Under the pieces are notes generated by a model. It was not told where the DNA came from. It saw nothing but the letters and a program-made list of their open reading frames with translations, and searched no databases. Below, piece after piece: positions 8,945 through 18,211 of a DNA stretch of 64,000 bases (positions within the stretch are counted from its first letter, which is position 1; each line of letters opens with the position of its first letter). Both the position numbers and the translations under genes were made by a program. The DNA lies in contig NZ_FVZC01000008.1 in assembly GCF_900166585.1 (NCBI RefSeq), positions 868,001-932,000 on the forward strand, read 5' to 3'. Source of the stretch: Mesobacillus jeotgali. GTDB lineage: Bacteria > Bacillota > Bacilli > Bacillales > Cytobacillaceae.

Positions 8945-9571
8945 ATGGGAGACTGGATTGATATTTCGCAGGTTTTAAAGAATGACATTCCCGTTTGGCC
9001 AGGAGACACACCGTTTCAATATAAAGTGAGCTGGGGAATGGAAGAAAGCGGCTCGGTTAATGTCGGGCAGGTAACGATGAGCACACATACGGGCACACAT
9101 ATTGATGCGCCATTTCATTTTGAAAGCGGTGGCAAAAGGGTTATTGATCTCGATTTTAACCTTTATATCGGTTCTGCGCTCGTCATTCATGTGAAGAGGC
9201 CTGCCAGTATAGGAGTGAAAGAGCTGGAGGGCATTGATTTGCAGGGTGTCAAGCGCCTGCTGATCAGAACCGATGCTTGGCAGGATAAAAGCTTGTTCCC
9301 GGAATCCATTCCGCCTGTCGAACCGGAATTGGCGGCTTATCTTGCCGGAAAGGGAGTACAGCTCCTGGGGCTGGATTTGCCATCGGTTGATCCTTTGGAA
9401 AGCAAGGAACTGAACGCGCACCATGAATTGAACAACCAGGAAATTCATATTCTTGAAGGCCTGGTACTGGATAAAATCGAACCCGGGGAATATGAGCTCG
9501 CAGCACTTCCGCTGCCGCTGGAACAAGGCGACGGAAGTCCTGTCAGGGCCATAATCCGCAAAAGAGAATAA
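8945..9571 (+). CDS. kynB: Kynurenine formamidase (arylformamidase)
   Basis: This enzyme hydrolyses N-formylkynurenine to kynurenine and formate, between KynA and KynU. The 208-residue protein is a cyclase-like (KynB-type) metal enzyme. It shows the signature STHTGTHIDAPFHF near residue 55, LIRTDAW, and LLGLDLPSVDPLES followed by AHHELN, all metal- or active-site segments of the family. With kynU and kynA it completes the three-step route from tryptophan to anthranilate. A terminator follows directly. Confidence 0.93.
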   Translation: MGDWIDISQVLKNDIPVWPGDTPFQYKVSWGMEESGSVNVGQVTMSTHTGTHIDAPFHFESGGKRVIDLDFNLYIGSALVIHVKRPASIGVKELEGIDLQGVKRLLIRTDAWQDKSLFPESIPPVEPELAAYLAGKGVQLLGLDLPSVDPLESKELNAHHELNNQEIHILEGLVLDKIEPGEYELAALPLPLEQGDGSPVRAIIRKRE

Positions 9572-9578
9572 GACTGAG

Positions 9579-9603
9579 GCTGCCATAATTGGCGGCTTTT
9601 TTT
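9579..9603 (+). terminator. Intrinsic terminator of the kyn operon
   Basis: GCTGCC-ATAATT-GGCGGC stem with one wobble, followed by seven T. Confidence 0.8.
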
Positions 9604-9628
9604 GTCGAAAAATATACTATGAACTTTG

Positions 9629-9645
9629 TTGACCCATATGGTCAA
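9629..9645. promoter_or_regulatory. Operator palindrome 1 (TTGACC-N5-GGTCAA)
   Basis: A perfect 6-bp inverted repeat around CATAT. It also supplies a -35-like TTGACC, 18 bp before TAAGAT (9653-9658), so a repressor here would block the promoter of the adjacent tetR gene. Confidence 0.7.
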
Positions 9646-9662
9646 TGAGGAGTAAGATGGTG

Positions 9663-9679
9663 TTGACCGAAGTGGTCAA
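9663..9679. promoter_or_regulatory. Operator palindrome 2 (TTGACC-N5-GGTCAA)
   Basis: Identical half-sites around GAAGT, exactly 34 bp after the first palindrome. The pair flanks the predicted -10 box and ends about 20 bp before the tetR start. Confidence 0.7.
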
Positions 9680-9699
9680 TAGGAGCTAAGGAGGGTGTA

Positions 9700-10335
9700 A
9701 TGACTTCAAAATTTTTAAGCTTGAACCCTGAAAAACAAGACCGGATTTTAAACGCAGCTTTGAAGGAATTTGCTCAAAAAGGATACGAAAATGCTTCCAC
9801 GAATGAAATCGTTAAATCAGCAGGAATTTCAAAGGGCCTGCTTTTTCACTATTTTAAAAACAAGAAAGAGCTTTATCTGTACCTTTATCATCATTTTACC
9901 GATGTGATGGCAAAAGAATTCTTCAATGAACTGGATTTCAATGAACGTGATATTTTTGAGCGGATGAAAATGCTGATGATCTTAAAAAACAAACTGATGG
10001 CAAGACATCCGGAAGTATTCGACTTTATGGTGGCAGCCGCGATGGAAGACGCGGAAGAAGTTAAGGAAATATTGAATAACAAAAATACAGAGCTCATCCA
10101 GTCAAGCTACAGCCGATTATTCGAGGATATTGACACGTCCAAATTCAGGGAGGGAGTCGACATTCAGCGGGCCATTAACATCATCATGTGGACACTTGAG
10201 GGCTTTAGCAACCAGGAACTAGAAAAAGCAAAGGTAATGAACAAAGGGCTTCACGACTTCGAGGAATCTTTCACAGAAGCGGAAGTATATGTCGATATGC
10301 TTAAGAATGCCTTTTATAAAATACCCAGTTACTAA
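9700..10335 (+). CDS. TetR/AcrR-family transcriptional regulator
   Basis: This 211-residue repressor-type protein has an N-terminal TetR helix-turn-helix (about residues 13-60): ILNAALKEFAQKGYENAST, then IVKSAGISKGLLFHYFKNK. The C-terminal ligand domain is not assignable. AAGGAGGG lies 7 nt before the ATG. Two identical palindromes upstream suggest that it represses itself and probably the ABC exporter that follows 184 bp downstream in the same direction; this is inference from position. Confidence 0.9.
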   Translation: MTSKFLSLNPEKQDRILNAALKEFAQKGYENASTNEIVKSAGISKGLLFHYFKNKKELYLYLYHHFTDVMAKEFFNELDFNERDIFERMKMLMILKNKLMARHPEVFDFMVAAAMEDAEEVKEILNNKNTELIQSSYSRLFEDIDTSKFREGVDIQRAINIIMWTLEGFSNQELEKAKVMNKGLHDFEESFTEAEVYVDMLKNAFYKIPSY

Positions 10336-10519
10336 AAGTGATTATAGCTTAAGAAATAACGTCGCTCCAACCGGAAATTAAGCAATGCAACGTAAATCAA
10401 GATGATATGACCGTTTAAAAAATGGTTCCATCCGTTCGATTGATTTAATTAATAATTTTTTCAGAATCACCTTTAATCAAGTTGAAGATATATAGAAAAA
10501 GTATCCGGGAGGGTCTGGC

Positions 10520-11428
10520 ATGAACGTAATTGAGATTAAGAATCTGACGAAAATGTACGGCAAGGCCAGAGGGATTGAGAATGTTAGTTTTAATGTAAAA
10601 GAAGGGGAAATTTTCGGGTTTATCGGGCCGAATGGTGCAGGAAAATCGACGACGATCCGGACACTGCTGTCACTGATTTATCCGACGAGCGGCAGTGCAA
10701 CCATTTTCGGGAAGGACATTATTACGGCGGCACCGGAAATCAAAAAGGATATCGGCTATTTGCCTTCGGAAGTATTTTATTATGACAATATGAAGGTCGT
10801 GGACCTGCTCAAGTACTCGGCAAGCTTTTACAAAAAGGATTGTACCAACCGAATCAAGGAGCTTGCTGGCATTATGGAGCTGGACCTTACGAAGAAAATC
10901 GATGATCTTTCGCTAGGAAATAAAAAGAAGGTTGGCATTGTCCAGGGGCTGCTGCACGAACCAAAGCTGATCATTCTCGATGAGCCGACGAGTGGCCTTG
11001 ATCCGCTCATGCAGCAGAAGTTTTTTGACCTTCTTGAAAAAGAGAATAAGAAAGGCGCCACAATCCTGTTTTCATCCCATATTCTAAGTGAGGTACAGAG
11101 GCTGTGTGACAAGGTGGCCATCATAAAGGACGGCCGGATCGTGACTGTAGAAAAAATCAGCACGCTAAAGGAAAATACGTACAAGAAATTCAAAATAGAA
11201 ACGAACTCAGCTATTAAAAAAGACCTTTTCCGTATCGAAGGTGTGAACCAGCTTGAGCAGGATGGCAGAATAATCAGCTTTCTATTCAGGGGAAACATCA
11301 ACACCATCATGAAAAAGATCGCGGAAATCGAGATTGCGAACCTCTGGGTTGCGGAGCCTGACCTGGAAGAGATTTTCATGCATTATTATGAAAGGGGAGG
11401 AATAGGGCATGAATATGTTCCTTCATGA
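10520..11428 (+). CDS. ABC transporter ATP-binding protein (BcrA-like)
   Basis: The 302-residue ATPase subunit of an ABC-2-type exporter. Walker A is GPNGAGKST (about residues 36-44), the signature is represented by LSLGNKKKVGIVQGL, Walker B is LIILDEPTSGLD and the switch His is in FSSHILSEV. A C-terminal extension of about 80 residues is typical of bacitracin/drug-resistance exporters. It overlaps the next gene by 20 bp. GGGAGGG precedes the ATG. The substrate is unknown. Confidence 0.92.
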   Translation: MNVIEIKNLTKMYGKARGIENVSFNVKEGEIFGFIGPNGAGKSTTIRTLLSLIYPTSGSATIFGKDIITAAPEIKKDIGYLPSEVFYYDNMKVVDLLKYSASFYKKDCTNRIKELAGIMELDLTKKIDDLSLGNKKKVGIVQGLLHEPKLIILDEPTSGLDPLMQQKFFDLLEKENKKGATILFSSHILSEVQRLCDKVAIIKDGRIVTVEKISTLKENTYKKFKIETNSAIKKDLFRIEGVNQLEQDGRIISFLFRGNINTIMKKIAEIEIANLWVAEPDLEEIFMHYYERGGIGHEYVPS

Positions 11429-12206
11429 ACTTAAGGCTTATCGCAAGTCGACATTTGTTTGGACCTTGTCCCTGGTGGTCCTGGTTGTTTTGTTCTTATC
11501 CATGTTCCCTTCTTTTTCAAAGGATGCAGAAGAGTTCAAGCGGCTGCTTGAAGGCTTCCCAATCGAGTTGAGAAAGGCAATTGGCCTGTCTGTGGACAGC
11601 ATAGCGACATTGATTGGCTTTTTCTCATACTCGTTCCTGTATCTGAAGCTTGCGGGTGCCATCCAGGCAATGAATCTTGGAACCTCCATTTTATCGAAGG
11701 AAACGCGTGAAAAAACCGCAGACTTCCTGCTGACAAAGCCTGTGACCAGGACGCAAGTGGTCACTTCGAAGCTGCTGGCGGCCCTCCTTTCCCTCGTCAT
11801 CACCAATATCGTTTTTATTGCAGCAACATTTTTGATGGCATCCGTTGTAGCTGGGGACAATTTTAACAAAGAAGCCTTATTCCTGATTTCATTTTCCCTC
11901 TTCTTCATCCAGCTAATGTTTTTGGCATTGGGCTTCGTCATTTCCGTTATTTTTCCTAGAATTAAATCGGTCATTTCGGTTTCACTTGGTACCGTTTTTG
12001 GATTTTTTATGCTCGGAATGATCAGTTCGACAGCCGATGATGAAGCATTGCGGTATTTAACACCTTTCAATTATTTTGACTCCGCGTATATCATGGAACA
12101 TGCAAGCTATGAAACTGTTTTTATCATAACCGGGTCACTCTTTTGCATAGCTGCGGTGATTGTCAGCTATTATATTTACACAAAAAAGGATGTTCATTCC
12201 GTTTAG
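11409..12206 (+). CDS. ABC-2 type permease subunit
   Basis: This 265-residue membrane protein has about six hydrophobic segments and the conserved cytoplasmic stretch LSKETREKTADFLLTKPVTR (about residues 95-114) seen in ABC-2 permeases of the YhaP/BcrB sort. It is translationally coupled to the ATPase gene. It pairs with the homologous downstream gene, so the exporter is probably a heterodimer of two permeases with an ATPase dimer. Confidence 0.87.
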   Translation: MNMFLHELKAYRKSTFVWTLSLVVLVVLFLSMFPSFSKDAEEFKRLLEGFPIELRKAIGLSVDSIATLIGFFSYSFLYLKLAGAIQAMNLGTSILSKETREKTADFLLTKPVTRTQVVTSKLLAALLSLVITNIVFIAATFLMASVVAGDNFNKEALFLISFSLFFIQLMFLALGFVISVIFPRIKSVISVSLGTVFGFFMLGMISSTADDEALRYLTPFNYFDSAYIMEHASYETVFIITGSLFCIAAVIVSYYIYTKKDVHSV

Positions 12207-12221
12207 GGAGGAGGGAAGGTC

Positions 12222-13019
12222 ATGAATCTTTTTAAAAGGGAATTGAAGGCAAATGGTAAATCGCTGATGATTTGGTGCGTCGGCGTAATCTTCATGGTTG
12301 CATCCGGCATGGGGAAGTACTCAAGCCTCGAGGGGACCGGGCAATCGATGAATACGCTCATGGCCGATATGCCTAAATCGATTCAGGCAATCATGGGAAC
12401 GGGGTCTCTTGATTTGTCGACACCAATCGGGTATTTTGGTGTCTTGTTCTTATACCTGGCAATGATGGCCGCTATCCATGCAGTGATTCTCGGCTCGAAC
12501 ATCATCGCCAAGGAAGAAAGGGACAAAACGGTTGAATTCCTGCTGGTCAAACCGATCTCCAGAACGAGGATGATTACGGAAAAGTTATCTGCCGCACTGG
12601 TGAATATCCTTGCTATCAATCTTGTTACTTTTGCTTCATCGGTCGGCATGGTACTGAAATATGCTGAAGGCCAGGATATCGTTGGGGATATTACGATGCT
12701 GATGATCGGAATGTTCATCCTGCAATTGATCTTCCTCGCCATTGGGACCGCAACTGCGGCTGCTTTTAAAAATGCCAAAAAAGCTACATCCCTCGCAACG
12801 GGAATTTTGCTTCTCCTTTTCATTTCGTCAATTGCAATTGATTTGAATGAAAAGCTGGATAAATTGAAGTTTCTCACTCCATTCAAATATTTTGACGCAC
12901 GGCTAGTGCTGGAGGAAGGCGGTTTCGAGCCGGTGTACCTAGTATTGTCATTCTCTATGCTGGTTGGATTCACAATCTTTACCTTTGTATTTTACCGAAA
13001 AAGAGATATGGATATATAA
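12222..13019 (+). CDS. ABC-2 type permease subunit, second
   Basis: This 265-residue paralogue of the preceding permease has equal length, the same layout of about six membrane segments and the matching stretch AKEERDKTVEFLLVKPISRT. GGGAGGAGGG precedes the ATG, 15 bp after the first permease. A perfect terminator overlaps its stop codon, closing the tetR-ABC unit. Confidence 0.87.
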   Translation: MNLFKRELKANGKSLMIWCVGVIFMVASGMGKYSSLEGTGQSMNTLMADMPKSIQAIMGTGSLDLSTPIGYFGVLFLYLAMMAAIHAVILGSNIIAKEERDKTVEFLLVKPISRTRMITEKLSAALVNILAINLVTFASSVGMVLKYAEGQDIVGDITMLMIGMFILQLIFLAIGTATAAAFKNAKKATSLATGILLLLFISSIAIDLNEKLDKLKFLTPFKYFDARLVLEEGGFEPVYLVLSFSMLVGFTIFTFVFYRKRDMDI

Positions 13020-13041
13020 TCCCGGGAAACCGGGATTTTTT
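13018..13041 (+). terminator. Intrinsic terminator of the ABC exporter operon
   Basis: AATCCCGG-GAAA-CCGGGATT with a GNRA-type loop and a T-run; the stem starts inside the stop codon. Confidence 0.95.
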
Positions 13042-13052
13042 GTGAGTTGGTC

Positions 13053-13160
13053 GATATAATTGCAAACGTAGTTGATATAATTCCAAATGTGGTCGATAAA
13101 AACGAAAATCCGCTGATATAATTCCAAAAGTGGTTGATATATTTGAAATTCCGCTATTAA
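13053..13160 (+). repeat. Short tandem array, 20-21-bp period (GATATAATT phrase)
   Basis: GATATAATT or close variants begin at 13053, 13074, 13095, 13115 and 13136 (spacings 21, 21, 20, 21), commonly in the phrase TTGATATAATTCCAAAAGTG. The array starts 12 bp after the ABC operon terminator. The rest of the interval to 13472 is AT-rich and I see no gene in it. Confidence 0.85.
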
Positions 13161-13472
13161 ATTCGTAATCAACGAATTTATTTGCTGAAATCATGAGCTC
13201 CCAGTTCGTTTAAAGTGAGCAACTCAAAGGAAAATAAATCTCTGCACCATCTTGGGAAAAAAAACAGGTATTCCCCTGACAGGTTTGTTTTCAAAATTGG
13301 CAATTATAATGATATTTCCAGGACATCTCGTTCACATTTTAGTAAAAAAACGCTTATGTTCTTCCATAAAACTGGTGCTATACTTTTTGTGTGTTAATTA
13401 TTTCACATACTTAAGAAGAGAAAATCTATAAGATTATTACAACAAGACATTATTAGAGAATAGGTGAGCGGA

Positions 13473-14882
13473 ATGAATGAAAAGAAAATCATCGTTGTGG
13501 GCGGCGGAATTACTGGGCTGGCGACTGCGTATTATCTGCAAAAGGAAGCGAGGGAGAAACAGCTGCCGATCAATGTGAAATTGATTGAAGCGAGTGATCG
13601 TCTTGGTGGTGTCATCAGTACCGAGAAGCGTGACGGTTTCATTATCGAAAGAGGGCCGGATTCAATCATAGCCAGAAAAAAGAGTGCTTTGAGATTGATA
13701 GAGGAAGTGGGTCTCCAGGATAAGATCATCTCGAACACTGCCGGAAAATCCTATATTTACGCACGGGGCAGGCTTCACACCATGCCGGAGGGGTCTTTCA
13801 TGGGTATTCCCACCAAAGTAACACCTTTTGCGCTGTCGGGATTATTTTCACCCCTTGGGAAAATCCGGGCAGCGGGAGATTTTATTTTACCAAAAGATGA
13901 ACCGAAAGCCGATCAGTCGCTTGGAGCTTTTTTCCGCCGCAGGCTTGGGGATGAAGTGGTCGAAAACCTGATAGACCCCTTATTATCAGGGATTTACGCG
14001 GGGGATATTGATGAGCTCAGTCTGATGGCTTTGTTCCCCAATTTTTATGAAATCGAACAGAAGCATCGCAGTCTGGTAATCGGGTTGAATAAGTCGATGC
14101 CTAAGCTTCCGAAAACTGCAGCCAGGAAGACGGGATCTAAAAAAGGGATGTTCATCTCATTGTCCACGGGGTTGGAGGAATTGGTCCACAGGGTAGAAAG
14201 TCGCCTGGATGAAGGGACGGTTATGAAGAGGATGGCTGTAAAAAAGGTAGAGAAGACAGGAGCATCCTATAAAGTTCATCTCGAATCTGGAGAGGTGGAA
14301 GCAGCAGACAGTGTTGTCATCACTACAGATCACTTCCATGCTCAGCGAATGCTGTCAGATTATTCATTTATGGAACCGTTTAAGCACATGCCTGCCAATT
14401 CTGTTGCAAATGTAGCGATGGCTTTTCCAAAATCGGTTATAGAGAAAGACATCGACGGAACAGGTTTCCTCGTTTCAAGAAACAGTGATTTCCGGATAAC
14501 TGCCTGTACCTGGACGCACAAAAAGTGGCCCGGAACATCACCAGAGGATATGGCTTTGCTTCGCTGCTATGTTGGCAAACCAGATGACCAGGAGGCCGTC
14601 GAGTTATCGGATCACCAAATCGTTGAGCTGGTTTTAAGAGATTTGAATAAGACGATGAACATTACCGCTAAACCGGAATTCACCATTGTCACGAGATGGA
14701 GAAACGCGATGCCTCAATATACGGTTGGCCATCTTGAGAGAATCGCAATGGTAAAAACAAAACTTGAACAGGAGCTTCCAGGAATCTGGCTCGCCGGAGG
14801 TTCATTTGAAGGCGTTGGGATACCTGGCTGCATAGACCAGGCAGAGGCAGCTGTTAAAAAAGTAATCGACTATCTTGCATAA
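13473..14882 (+). CDS. cgoX: Coproporphyrinogen III oxidase (HemY/CgoX type)
   Basis: This FAD enzyme of heme synthesis oxidises coproporphyrinogen III to coproporphyrin III in the coproporphyrin-dependent pathway of Gram-positive bacteria; older annotation calls it protoporphyrinogen oxidase HemY. The 469-residue protein starts with the dinucleotide fold VVGGGITGLATAYYL, followed by LIEASDRLGGVI and ERGPDSI, and ends with WLAGGSFEGVGIPGCIDQA, all FAD-contact motifs. The ATG at 13473 is used because the in-frame GTG at 13464 is part of AGGTGAGCGG. It is a stand-alone gene here, not next to hemE or hemH. Confidence 0.92.
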   Translation: MNEKKIIVVGGGITGLATAYYLQKEAREKQLPINVKLIEASDRLGGVISTEKRDGFIIERGPDSIIARKKSALRLIEEVGLQDKIISNTAGKSYIYARGRLHTMPEGSFMGIPTKVTPFALSGLFSPLGKIRAAGDFILPKDEPKADQSLGAFFRRRLGDEVVENLIDPLLSGIYAGDIDELSLMALFPNFYEIEQKHRSLVIGLNKSMPKLPKTAARKTGSKKGMFISLSTGLEELVHRVESRLDEGTVMKRMAVKKVEKTGASYKVHLESGEVEAADSVVITTDHFHAQRMLSDYSFMEPFKHMPANSVANVAMAFPKSVIEKDIDGTGFLVSRNSDFRITACTWTHKKWPGTSPEDMALLRCYVGKPDDQEAVELSDHQIVELVLRDLNKTMNITAKPEFTIVTRWRNAMPQYTVGHLERIAMVKTKLEQELPGIWLAGGSFEGVGIPGCIDQAEAAVKKVIDYLA

Positions 14883-14891
14883 TTGAAATTT

Positions 14892-14921
14892 AGCCGTTGT
14901 CTTTGTGACAGCGGCTCTTTT
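14892..14921 (+). terminator. Intrinsic terminator after cgoX
   Basis: AGCCGTTGTC-TTTGT-GACAGCGGCT with one wobble, then a short T-run. Confidence 0.85.
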
Positions 14922-14999
14922 CGTAAAAATATTTCTTTTGAAAAGTCAAAACCTTCTGTAAAATGAAAGTACAAGGATAAAAAGTTGGGAGAGATCTCT

Positions 15000-16481
15000 A
15001 TGCGTAGCAGTTTCCCGATATTTAGGGCAGAGGAAGAAACAGTCTATAATCCTAATGAATTGCTCAGTTTATTTTTGGATTGCACGGCTGATGGGTTTGC
15101 TATTGTCGATATGGAGGATCGCTTTGTAAGAATTAATCATATGTATACTGAAATATTCGGGTTTACAGAGGAAGATTTATTAGGAAAAACTTTTCATGAC
15201 TTTGCAAATCCAGATTTCGTACCGGATATCATTAACCAGGTAAAAGCGGGGCAAGCTTTCACAAATATGATCACCCAGCGATTCCACAAAAATGGCTCAA
15301 TGCTGGATATTGCCGTCTCCTACTCTCCCTTCCGGAATAAACAGGGTGAAATTATCGCCATCATTGCCATTTACCGTGATATCACCAAATTAGTAAGTAT
15401 GGAGCAGGAGCTTCACCGGACACGTGAACTGTATGAGCTGATCACCGAGAACACGTCAGACATGATCAAGGTGATAGATAAAAATAAAAGGATTCTATAC
15501 GCTTCTCCCTCACATGGAAAAGTGATTGGTTTGCAGCCGGACCAAGTGGTTGGCAAAAACCTGAGTGAATTTTTGACAAAAGAAGAAGATGCCATCCTTG
15601 ATATAAAGCTGGTAGAGATTCTTGAAACGGGTGAACCACAGATTTTACGCAAAAGGTTTACGACTTGTGATCAGCAGTCTGTCTACACCGAATACAATTT
15701 CTCGCCAATCTACAACGAGAAAAATGAGATAGAGTCATTTGTGAGTGTTGGCAGGAATATTACAGACCGGGTCAAGCATGAAGCGACCATTCGAAATCTG
15801 GACAGGCTTTCTGTCACTGGGCAGCTGGCCGCGGGGGTGGCCCATGAAATCCGCAATCCGCTGACCGCATTGAAGGGTTTTTCTAAATTATTGCAGACAT
15901 GCCTAGATAAAGAGAAGCAGGAGGATTATCTGGCAATCATTATGAACGAACTCGACAGAATCGATATGATTGTCAATGAGTTCATGTCATTAGCCAAACC
16001 GCAGGCAATCGAGTATGTAAATGAAGATTTGAAGAAGATCATGGACAGCACCATTCATATCATCCAGCCGCAAGCCATACTGCATAATGTTCAAATTATC
16101 CCATCCTATCCAGACGGGAAGATTAGGCTTTCCTGCAATCCCCATCAGCTTAAACAAGTGTTTTTAAATTTCATGAAAAATGCCATAGAATCTATGTCCG
16201 CTGGAGGAAATGTCGTGATCGGCATGCAATTGAAAGAGAAAGGAAAAGTGCTAGTAAGCATCTCTGACGAGGGTACAGGAATTGAATCAGAACGATTGCG
16301 CTACCTTGGAACTCCATTTTACACAACGAAAGAAAAAGGCATCGGCCTGGGGCTGACAGTGAGCAATAAAATCATCCAGGAACATAAAGGTTCGATGAAA
16401 ATTGTCAGTGAAGTAGATAAGGGCACGACTGTCTTTGTAGAACTGGACTGTTTCGAAGGTGACGGCAGCTCTGCAGAATAA
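15000..16481 (+). CDS. PAS-domain sensor histidine kinase (sporulation-kinase type)
   Basis: This soluble 493-residue kinase has two PAS sensory domains (about residues 20-130 and 140-255), a HisKA dimerisation domain with the phospho-acceptor His282 in GVAHEIRNPLTALKGF, and a C-terminal HATPase with N-box NAIES, and glycine boxes SDEGTGI and GIGLGLTV. There are no membrane segments. No response regulator lies beside it. The layout is that of the Bacillus Kin phosphorelay kinases that feed Spo0F; that role is an inference. The ATG at 15000 lies 6 nt after GGGAGAG; a TTG five codons earlier would put the ribosome site inside the gene. Confidence 0.88.
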   Translation: MRSSFPIFRAEEETVYNPNELLSLFLDCTADGFAIVDMEDRFVRINHMYTEIFGFTEEDLLGKTFHDFANPDFVPDIINQVKAGQAFTNMITQRFHKNGSMLDIAVSYSPFRNKQGEIIAIIAIYRDITKLVSMEQELHRTRELYELITENTSDMIKVIDKNKRILYASPSHGKVIGLQPDQVVGKNLSEFLTKEEDAILDIKLVEILETGEPQILRKRFTTCDQQSVYTEYNFSPIYNEKNEIESFVSVGRNITDRVKHEATIRNLDRLSVTGQLAAGVAHEIRNPLTALKGFSKLLQTCLDKEKQEDYLAIIMNELDRIDMIVNEFMSLAKPQAIEYVNEDLKKIMDSTIHIIQPQAILHNVQIIPSYPDGKIRLSCNPHQLKQVFLNFMKNAIESMSAGGNVVIGMQLKEKGKVLVSISDEGTGIESERLRYLGTPFYTTKEKGIGLGLTVSNKIIQEHKGSMKIVSEVDKGTTVFVELDCFEGDGSSAE

Positions 16482-16484
16482 AAG

Positions 16485-16512
16485 ATGCGGCTTCCCAATG
16501 GGAGCCGCATTT
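16485..16512. terminator. Bidirectional intrinsic terminator
   Basis: ATGCGGCTTCCC pairs with GGGAGCCGCAT; it serves the kinase gene and the convergent SET-domain gene, overlapping the stop of the latter. Confidence 0.85.
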
Positions 16513-16513
16513 C

Positions 16514-16894
16514 TTATTTTCCTTCGTTGAACCAGAGAGGGTCAGTATTATCGACCTCGCCATTATAGTTAATGACAATTTCTTCCCCGGCGCGGATGTC
16601 GCGATAGGCATAGAAATCAAAAGTATGTTCGTCAAAATTGATTTCATATATTGCGTTAGGCTCATAGGAGTGGTTGAATAGCATTCCATAGCCCAGCAAA
16701 ATTGCTGAGTGGTTGATCCCGTATTCGAAGGCATAATCCGCCAGTGCTGTTTTCTCGATGTGAACGTGCTGTTCGTTCGGATAAGAAAGAACCGGTGCCT
16801 TATGGATCAGCTCACCTTTTTTTATATCAATGGTGGCGAAAACTCCTCTGTTGAATTCACCATCGCTTATTTCTGAGGTCTTAATTTCAATCAT
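16514..16894 (-). CDS. Small SET-domain protein
   Basis: This 126-residue protein is essentially one SET domain, the fold of protein-lysine methyltransferases that use S-adenosylmethionine. Diagnostic motifs are RGVFATIDIKKGELI, LGYGMLFNHSYEPNA (the NHS motif of the cofactor pocket) and DIRAGEEIVINYNG with the catalytic Tyr. No pre- or post-SET regions are present. The ATG at 16894 follows AGGTGA; a GTG three codons upstream lies in that site. The gene is monocistronic. Its methyl acceptor is unknown. Confidence 0.85.
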   Translation of the reverse strand: MIEIKTSEISDGEFNRGVFATIDIKKGELIHKAPVLSYPNEQHVHIEKTALADYAFEYGINHSAILLGYGMLFNHSYEPNAIYEINFDEHTFDFYAYRDIRAGEEIVINYNGEVDNTDPLWFNEGK

Positions 16895-17044
16895 TTTTAT
16901 CACCTGCTCGTTTCATGACGATTTTTATAATTTGTCCTATCAAGCATGACGCTAATCAACCAGAAAAGCAAACTATTTGGAGCTTGTACTAAAAAGTATT
17001 AATAATCATCTGTTCCGGCATTAACAATCTAAAAGAGTATGATG

Positions 17045-17073
17045 AAGGACTGCCCTTAACAAGGCCAGTCCTT
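17045..17073. terminator. Stem-loop after the minus-strand unknown gene
   Basis: AAGGACTG and CAGTCCTT form an 8-bp stem just downstream of the stop at 17080; the T-run is separated, so termination efficiency is uncertain. Confidence 0.55.
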
Positions 17074-17079
17074 GATTCT

Positions 17080-17895
17080 CTACTTTTTAACAATTTTAGA
17101 AGGATTATTGATTTTGTAAGCCACCGAAACATCGAGAAGCATGGCCTCATCTTCAACATCCTTGCCTTTAGGAAGGCTCTTCTTGACGATCTTGCCGTTG
17201 AACTCGAGCTCCTGGCCTGGCTCCAGTTCAAGCTTTTTCAATGTTTTGCTGTGTGAGCCCCAGGCAAGACCAACTTCAATTGGTTCCTCCTGTTCAATCC
17301 GGACGTCCTCGAAAACAATGACTTCATCATTGTCCTCATTGAAGTGATTCCAGCTCAACGCGAATTGCTTCACTTTCGCGGAAAACTGGACCTTATCCTC
17401 TGGCAACACTAATTTAGGGGCTTTTTCTTTTTTAGGTTTAGCTGCTGCAGCCTTCGCTGTTTTTTCAACCTTATCAGTGGCGAGTGACGCTGTATTTTCA
17501 GTTTGAGCATCAGCTGGTATAGATATTTCAGCATTTGCTGTAATTTCCGGTGTTCCTTCAGGCACATCCCCCGTCTGTTCAATGATTTCCTTGCCAAAGC
17601 TAGATGATTGCATTTCCTTCAAATATGCCGGATGGATGCAAGTCAGGCTGCCATCAGGAAATTCAATGACAAGAGTATTGTATTCAGCTGTTTCTCCGAA
17701 AACTTCAAAACCTTTTATCGAAACCAGACAATGCTGGAACCTGTCTTTGTACCAAAAGTCTTTCTTTGTGCTGAGTCCCCACTCTTTGACCTTTTGGAGA
17801 TAATGAGCTTCATCTTCAAATGTTTCGTACATACCTTTAGGCGGGATATATTGAGATAATTTTGATTGTTTAGAGCCTGCAACAGAATTCGCCAT
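17080..17895 (-). CDS. Unknown soluble protein with Ala/Lys-rich linker
   Basis: This 271-residue protein was not recognised. An N-terminal globular part (about residues 10-105, rich in aromatic residues: YIPPKGMYETFEDEAHYL, FWYKDRFQHCLVSIKGFEVF) is joined by a low-complexity Ala/Thr/Glu/Lys linker (about 115-180) to a C-terminal beta-rich part (about 185-265). No signal peptide or membrane segment is seen. The ATG at 17895 is supported by AAAGGAAGTGG upstream; a longer frame would add 24 unlikely residues. It is monocistronic. Confidence 0.75.
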   Translation of the reverse strand: MANSVAGSKQSKLSQYIPPKGMYETFEDEAHYLQKVKEWGLSTKKDFWYKDRFQHCLVSIKGFEVFGETAEYNTLVIEFPDGSLTCIHPAYLKEMQSSSFGKEIIEQTGDVPEGTPEITANAEISIPADAQTENTASLATDKVEKTAKAAAAKPKKEKAPKLVLPEDKVQFSAKVKQFALSWNHFNEDNDEVIVFEDVRIEQEEPIEVGLAWGSHSKTLKKLELEPGQELEFNGKIVKKSLPKGKDVEDEAMLLDVSVAYKINNPSKIVKK

Positions 17896-18211
17896 TTGTC
17901 CACTTCCTTTCATATCTATTTTACATTTTGCACGCCAGGAAAAAAAGAGACAGTGCCTCTTGTTCATTTTTCATCCTGCAACATTTCTTCCCCAATAGAT
18001 TCCTGCCCTTCGGTATTCAACACCTTTCCTAATTTCATTAGTTGACTAATTTATACCTATCAAGAAATAAGACTGAAAGAAGCAATTCATCAAAACTTCC
18101 CCCTTCATAAAAAACTGAAGGAGTCTATTTTCATATTGATAGGCCTTTAACGTGACCGGAGCTTGGCCCTTTGAATATAAAAAAATATAGAATTCAAAAG
18201 GGAGGCAGCAT

